DNA of 64,000 nucleotides from Erythrobacter tepidarius (GTDB lineage Bacteria > Pseudomonadota > Alphaproteobacteria > Sphingomonadales > Sphingomonadaceae): positions 51,417 through 115,416 of the forward strand of contig NZ_MUYJ01000013.1 in NCBI RefSeq assembly GCF_002155695.1, written 5' to 3'. Every line of letters starts with the position of its first letter. Position 1 is the stretch's first letter. The notes beneath the pieces were generated by a model. That model searched no databases and was not told where the DNA came from. It worked only from the letters and a program-made list of their open reading frames with translations. The position numbers were made by a program, and so were the translations under genes. Positions 61,336-64,000 of the stretch are shown in pieces.

Positions 61336-61359
61336 TGTCCTAATTTGGACGATTGTCCA
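61336..61359. promoter_or_regulatory. Palindromic operator between the amine operon and its TetR-type regulator
   Basis: TGTCCTAATTTGGACGA and TGGACGATTGTCCA (61346-61359, five-base arms, four-base spacer) overlap, giving GTCC-N6-GGAC-N4-GTCC in the 118-bp gap between aauB and the divergent regulator. Overlapping inverted repeats in this position are what a TetR-family dimer-of-dimers operator looks like. It probably controls both promoters. Confidence 0.55.
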
Positions 61360-61381
61360 TTATTCAGAGCCGGGAGAATCC

Positions 61382-62062
61382 ATGCCCTACTCCAATCTAG
61401 AAACACGCAAATTCAAGAATATATCCATTGCCGAACTCGCCTTCCCGGCGCGTGAAGGGGGCTATTCCAAAGGTCACGAAACGCGCGAGCAGATCCTCTC
61501 CGCGGCGCTGCACCTCCTGGTAGAGGAAGGCTACGGCGCGCTGACGATGCGGCGAATCGCGGCGGCGTGCGGCCTCAGGATCGGCAACCTCACCTATCAT
61601 TTCGCAACCCGGGAGGAACTGATCCGCGCCCTGCTTGATGCCCTGATCCGCGCCTACGAGATCGAATTCGACGCGATCCTGCAGTTCACCGATGAACTAC
61701 CCGAAGAGCGTCTGGCCGAAGTCTGCGGGCTGATTCTCGAAGACATCCGCACCAAGAAAACCACCCACGTCTTTCCCGAATTGTGGGCGCTCGCCAACCA
61801 TGATCGCTTCGTCCTCGAACGAGTCCAGGAACTCTACACCCGCGCCCGGCGGTCGCTGCTGGACATCGTCGCGGAAATGCGTCCCGATCTCGATCCGCAA
61901 GGCCGGGAGAACCTCGCCCTGTTCATTTCCGCCTCGATGGAGGGGCTGACCGTGTTTGCTGGCTACGAAAAGCCCTTCGAAGGGCAGATGGGCGAGCTGG
62001 AGAGAATCGCGATCCAGTCATTCCTGCAGATCGTCAAGACCTATCGAAGGACGCAGACCTAG
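61382..62062 (+). CDS. TetR-family transcriptional regulator
   Basis: A 226-residue repressor-type protein. The N-terminal helix-turn-helix (about residues 35-80) reads RGEQILSAALHLLVEEGYGALTMRRIAAACGLRIGNLTYHFATREELIRALLDAL in family form, seen here as LTMRRIAAACGLRIGNLTYHF. The C-terminal all-helical ligand domain is less conserved, with HVFPELWALANHDRFV and LALFISASMEGLTVFAGYEKP. ATG at 61382 follows GGGAGAA. Divergent to the amine dehydrogenase operon, so an amine or an aldehyde/acyl-CoA intermediate is the likely inducer. Confidence 0.9.
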   Translation: MPYSNLETRKFKNISIAELAFPAREGGYSKGHETREQILSAALHLLVEEGYGALTMRRIAAACGLRIGNLTYHFATREELIRALLDALIRAYEIEFDAILQFTDELPEERLAEVCGLILEDIRTKKTTHVFPELWALANHDRFVLERVQELYTRARRSLLDIVAEMRPDLDPQGRENLALFISASMEGLTVFAGYEKPFEGQMGELERIAIQSFLQIVKTYRRTQT

Positions 62063-62591
62063 CCCGCGCCCAAGGGAAGGCGAGGCCACCGCGCTTGGTG
62101 CTTGTCTCCCCTGACCCGGGGCATGACAGGCGGGTCTCGCTTTGCTCGAATTGGTCGATCAGGTGTGAACAATGGGCGAACTGCCCGTGGCCGATGCGGG
62201 TCGGACAGTCAGACGGTCCGCGGCCTGCGCGATGGCCAACGAGTGTCTGACCCCTGACATAACCCCGGTCGTCTGCTTCCATTTCGTTTGCGCGGTCAGA
62301 AGAACCGCATTGGTCGGTCCGCACTGCAAAGCCATCGAACAGCAGCTCCCCCAGTGCGATCTTGTAGCCGCGCCGCATCACTCAGGCCGGGCAGTGACAA
62401 GAATTTCGGCACGCTTGCCCGACGGCGCTTTGCCGCCCCCGATAAATCCCGATCGGTGCGCAAGCATCCAAAGAAATCGAAACAAATGGCCAAAGACCCT
62501 GGCAAAACGCCGCTTGCTTGACGGCGTCCGGAAGGGTGACTGGCGGAGAGGGTGTCCTGACCGGTCCCCACTGAGTGGTCCGTGTTGATTG
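62063..62591. other. Non-coding or decayed region (529 bp)
   Basis: Between the regulator and the IS fragment only short, low-quality open frames occur (for example 62034-62381 on minus and 62172-62588 on plus); none has a recognisable motif or ribosome site. It should include the outer terminal inverted repeat of the IS fragment, which I could not delimit. It may contain remnants of other mobile DNA. Confidence 0.4.
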
Positions 62592-62913
62592 TTAGTGCAA
62601 GATTGCCTCCTGCGCCATGGCTGGCCGGAGGTGGAGCGAAGCGGAACCGGAGGGCAGGCATGGCGGCGTGGCCGTTTCCGGAGCCGGAGGCCGATAACCC
62701 AGGCAGCTGTGCGGCCTTACGGTGTTGTAATGCCGTCGCCAGGCTTCGATCAGGATCTGAGCCTCGGCCAGAGTGTAGAAGATCTCCCCGTTCAAGAGCT
62801 CGTCGCGCATGGAGCCGTTGAAGGACTCACAGTAACCATTCTCCCAGGGGCTGCCGGGTGTAATGTAGAGCGTCTTCACACCGATCTTCGCCAGCCATTG
62901 CTGCACGGTGATG
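62592..62913 (-). pseudogene. IS3-family transposase fragment (C-terminal part of OrfB), interrupted
   Basis: About 105 codons of an IS3-family DDE transposase: VQQWLAKIGVKTLYITPGSP, then WENGYCESFNGSMRDELLN with the catalytic Glu, and the terminal WRRHYNTVRPHSCLGYRPPAP. The N-terminal two thirds (including both catalytic Asp) are missing. The frame runs up to the point at 62913 where the next element's TGACCCCC end begins, so it was split by that insertion rather than simply truncated. The rest may lie beyond the right edge of the window. Confidence 0.85.
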
Positions 62914-62939
62914 TGACCCCCAGCTTTCCCCAGCTGGGA

Positions 62940-63851
62940 TTAGAGCCGGGCGGTTGTTTTGCGCATCAGCGCGGTTGAAGCAATGGGCTGCGTAGCGGAG
63001 CCCGTAGGGCGTAGCGAAGCAGTCCATTGCTTATTCAGTTCGGCGGCGAACGCCGCCGGTGTTGCGTAGCCAAGGGACGAGTGCGGTCTCTCGCGGTTGT
63101 AGTCCTCGACCCAGGCAGCGATCTCGACCCGGGCATGGGCAAGGCTCATGAACAGGGTCTCGTTCAGCAGCTCGTCGCGCATGCGGCCGTTGAAGCTCTC
63201 GACGTAGCCATTCTGCATCGGCTTGCCCGGAGCGATGTAATGCCACTCCATGCCGATCTCGCCGCACCATGCGAGCACGGCATTGCTGGTAAGCTCGGTG
63301 CCATTGTCGCTGACGATCATGCCCGGCTTGCCGCGCTGGGCGATCAGCTGGGTCAGCTCGCGCACGACACGGTGCCCGGAGATCGAGGTGTCCGGCACCG
63401 CTGCCAGGCACTCTCTGGTCACATCATCGACAACGTTGAGCACGCGGAACCGCCTGCCAGAAGCTATCTGGTCATGAACAAAGTCCAGGCTCCAGCGCTG
63501 GTTCGGCAGCGCCAGCACCGGAGCAGGTGCTCTGGTGCCGACAGCACGCTTGCGGCTGCGTCGTCGCCTCACCGCCAGACCTTCCTCCTTGTAAAGCCGC
63601 TGGGTCTTCTTCCGGTTGATCGTCACGCCCTCCCGACGCAGCAGGATATGTAAACGGCGATAGCCGAACCGGCGGCGCTGGTTGGCCAGCCCACGCAGCT
63701 TCTCGCGCAGATCGGCATCATCGTCCCGTGTGGAACGGTAGCGCACGCTCTTGCGATCAGCATCGATGACACGGCACGCCCGCCGCTCGCTCATCCCATG
63801 ACACGCCTGGAGATGAGCGACCGCTTCCCGCTTAGCGGCGGGCGTCACCAC
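62940..63851 (-). CDS. IS3-family transposase OrfB (DDE integrase core)
   Basis: A 303-residue OrfB with an HTH-like N-terminus ([36 protein letters not shown]) and the DDE integrase core: first Asp in [24 protein letters not shown], second Asp in [17 protein letters not shown], Glu in [20 protein letters not shown], and the typical end [22 protein letters not shown]. It is best read as the second half of an OrfAB fusion made by -1 frameshifting, since GTG at 63851 lies at the slippery site. No stop or frameshift disrupts it, so it appears intact. Confidence 0.92.
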   Translation of the reverse strand: MVTPAAKREAVAHLQACHGMSERRACRVIDADRKSVRYRSTRDDDADLREKLRGLANQRRRFGYRRLHILLRREGVTINRKKTQRLYKEEGLAVRRRRSRKRAVGTRAPAPVLALPNQRWSLDFVHDQIASGRRFRVLNVVDDVTRECLAAVPDTSISGHRVVRELTQLIAQRGKPGMIVSDNGTELTSNAVLAWCGEIGMEWHYIAPGKPMQNGYVESFNGRMRDELLNETLFMSLAHARVEIAAWVEDYNRERPHSSLGYATPAAFAAELNKQWTASLRPTGSATQPIASTALMRKTTARL

Positions 63852-64000
63852 TTTTTTGAGAGCAAATCCTTCAGCGCCACGTTGTCCAGCATCGTGTCGG
63901 CCAGCAGCCGCTTGAGCTTCGCGTTCTCGCTCTCAAGTTCCCGCAGCCGCCGGGCCTCGGATACCTCCAGCCCGCCATACTTGGCCTTCCAGTTGTAGAT
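63845..64000 (-). CDS. IS3-family OrfA, C-terminal part (cut by window edge)
   Basis: The visible codons encode [20 protein letters not shown], then [20 protein letters not shown] and [11 protein letters not shown] followed by TGA: the leucine-zipper end of an IS3 OrfA HTH protein. OrfA overlaps OrfB in the -1 frame. The heptamer A-AAA-AAG at 63851-63857, directly before TGG-TGA, is a standard -1 slippery sequence for producing the OrfAB transposase. Confidence 0.88.
   Translation of the reverse strand: MYNWKAKYGGLEVSEARRLRELESENAKLKRLLADTMLDNVALKDLLSKKW
63851..63857 (-). other. Programmed -1 frameshift heptamer in the IS3 element
   Basis: On the minus strand the sequence TC-A-AAA-AAG-TGG-TGA gives X-XXY-YYZ = A-AAA-AAG with zero-frame codons AAA and AAG. 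Slippage by one base joins OrfA to the open OrfB frame (AAA AAA GTG GTG ACG), avoiding the TGA at 63845-63847. This is the common IS3-family mechanism. Confidence 0.8.

Larger units (their letters stand above)
62914..64000 (-). mobile_element. IS3-family insertion sequence (right end outside window), nested in another IS3 element
   Basis: The inner element starts with TGACCCCCAGCTTTCCCCAG, a typical IS end beginning TGA, immediately followed by the stop region of its transposase OrfB. OrfA and OrfB read toward it on the minus strand. It interrupts another transposase gene at 62913. The other terminal repeat and the second half of the outer element are outside the window, so the target duplication could not be checked (the three bases ATG at 62911-62913 are a candidate). 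Confidence 0.75.

Noticed and set aside
62034..62588. Short open frames on both strands between the TetR gene and the IS fragment
   Set aside because: No motif, no ribosome site and no similarity that I could recognise; reported instead as a non-coding region.
1..64000. CRISPR arrays, tRNA or rRNA genes
   Set aside because: No regularly spaced direct repeats and no tRNA/rRNA-like sequence were noticed by eye; tRNAscan-SE and Infernal would be needed to exclude them firmly.

Overview
The window is a GC-rich, densely packed chromosomal stretch from an alphaproteobacterium, most likely a sphingomonad of the Erythrobacteraceae/Sphingomonadaceae type. Supporting signs are the lepB-rnc-era cluster, a Shemin-type 5-aminolevulinate synthase, large TonB-dependent receptors, many GTG/TTG starts and many ATGA/TGATG gene overlaps. 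No rRNA, tRNA or CRISPR array was seen. A perfect 16-bp parS (ParB binding) site between rnc and era suggests that the region lies in the origin-proximal part of the chromosome.

Layout. (1) 1-9.5 kb, minus strand: a propionyl-CoA to succinyl-CoA operon (pccB, small membrane protein, mce, PaaG-type crotonase, methylmalonyl-CoA mutase, bioB, esterase, DUF3445 haem N-demethylase, LprI-like protein, and pccA running off the left edge). bioB supplies the biotin that PccA needs. (2) 9.6-28.7 kb: mostly housekeeping genes: a glycine/D-amino-acid oxidase-like protein, a methyltransferase, glutathione reductase, a DEAD-box helicase, pgi, lepB-rnc-era, a receiver-domain protein, topA, dprA, plsY, murI, hemA and a nitroreductase. 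(3) 28.9-34.7 kb, minus strand: polyamine genes. A type III PLP ornithine/lysine decarboxylase stands alone. An operon carries carboxynorspermidine synthase, a beta-propeller lipoprotein, a DUF486 membrane protein, nspC and a YbjN-like secreted protein. (4) 35-43 kb: serine/threonine dehydratase, btaA-btaB (betaine lipid synthesis), tandem MAPEG proteins, trxB, a tyrosine phosphatase, a receiver protein and a long acyl-CoA dehydrogenase that looks like (2S)-methylsuccinyl-CoA dehydrogenase. This enzyme belongs to the ethylmalonyl-CoA pathway, whose propionyl-CoA output would feed cluster 1.

(5) 43.3-46.7 kb: a 1110-residue TonB receptor with a strong terminator. (6) 46.9-51.5 kb: a probable Zur-controlled zinc acquisition locus. 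A COG0523/CobW GTPase diverges from MerC-like, small secreted, ABC ATPase, FtsX-type permease with His/Asp-rich insert, and DUF3299 genes. A perfect inverted repeat sits in the divergent promoter. (7) 51.5-62.1 kb: an amine-oxidation island with a TTQ-dependent amine dehydrogenase (aromatic-amine-dehydrogenase type aauB-E-D-A), monohaem cytochrome c, TonB receptor, aldehyde dehydrogenase, acyl-CoA synthetase, second cytochrome c and crotonase, with a divergent TetR regulator. Together these could carry an amine to an aldehyde, an acid and an acyl-CoA. (8) 62.6-64.0 kb: two nested IS3-family elements at the right edge.

All functional names come from reading the protein sequences and recalling family features. 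No database search was run.
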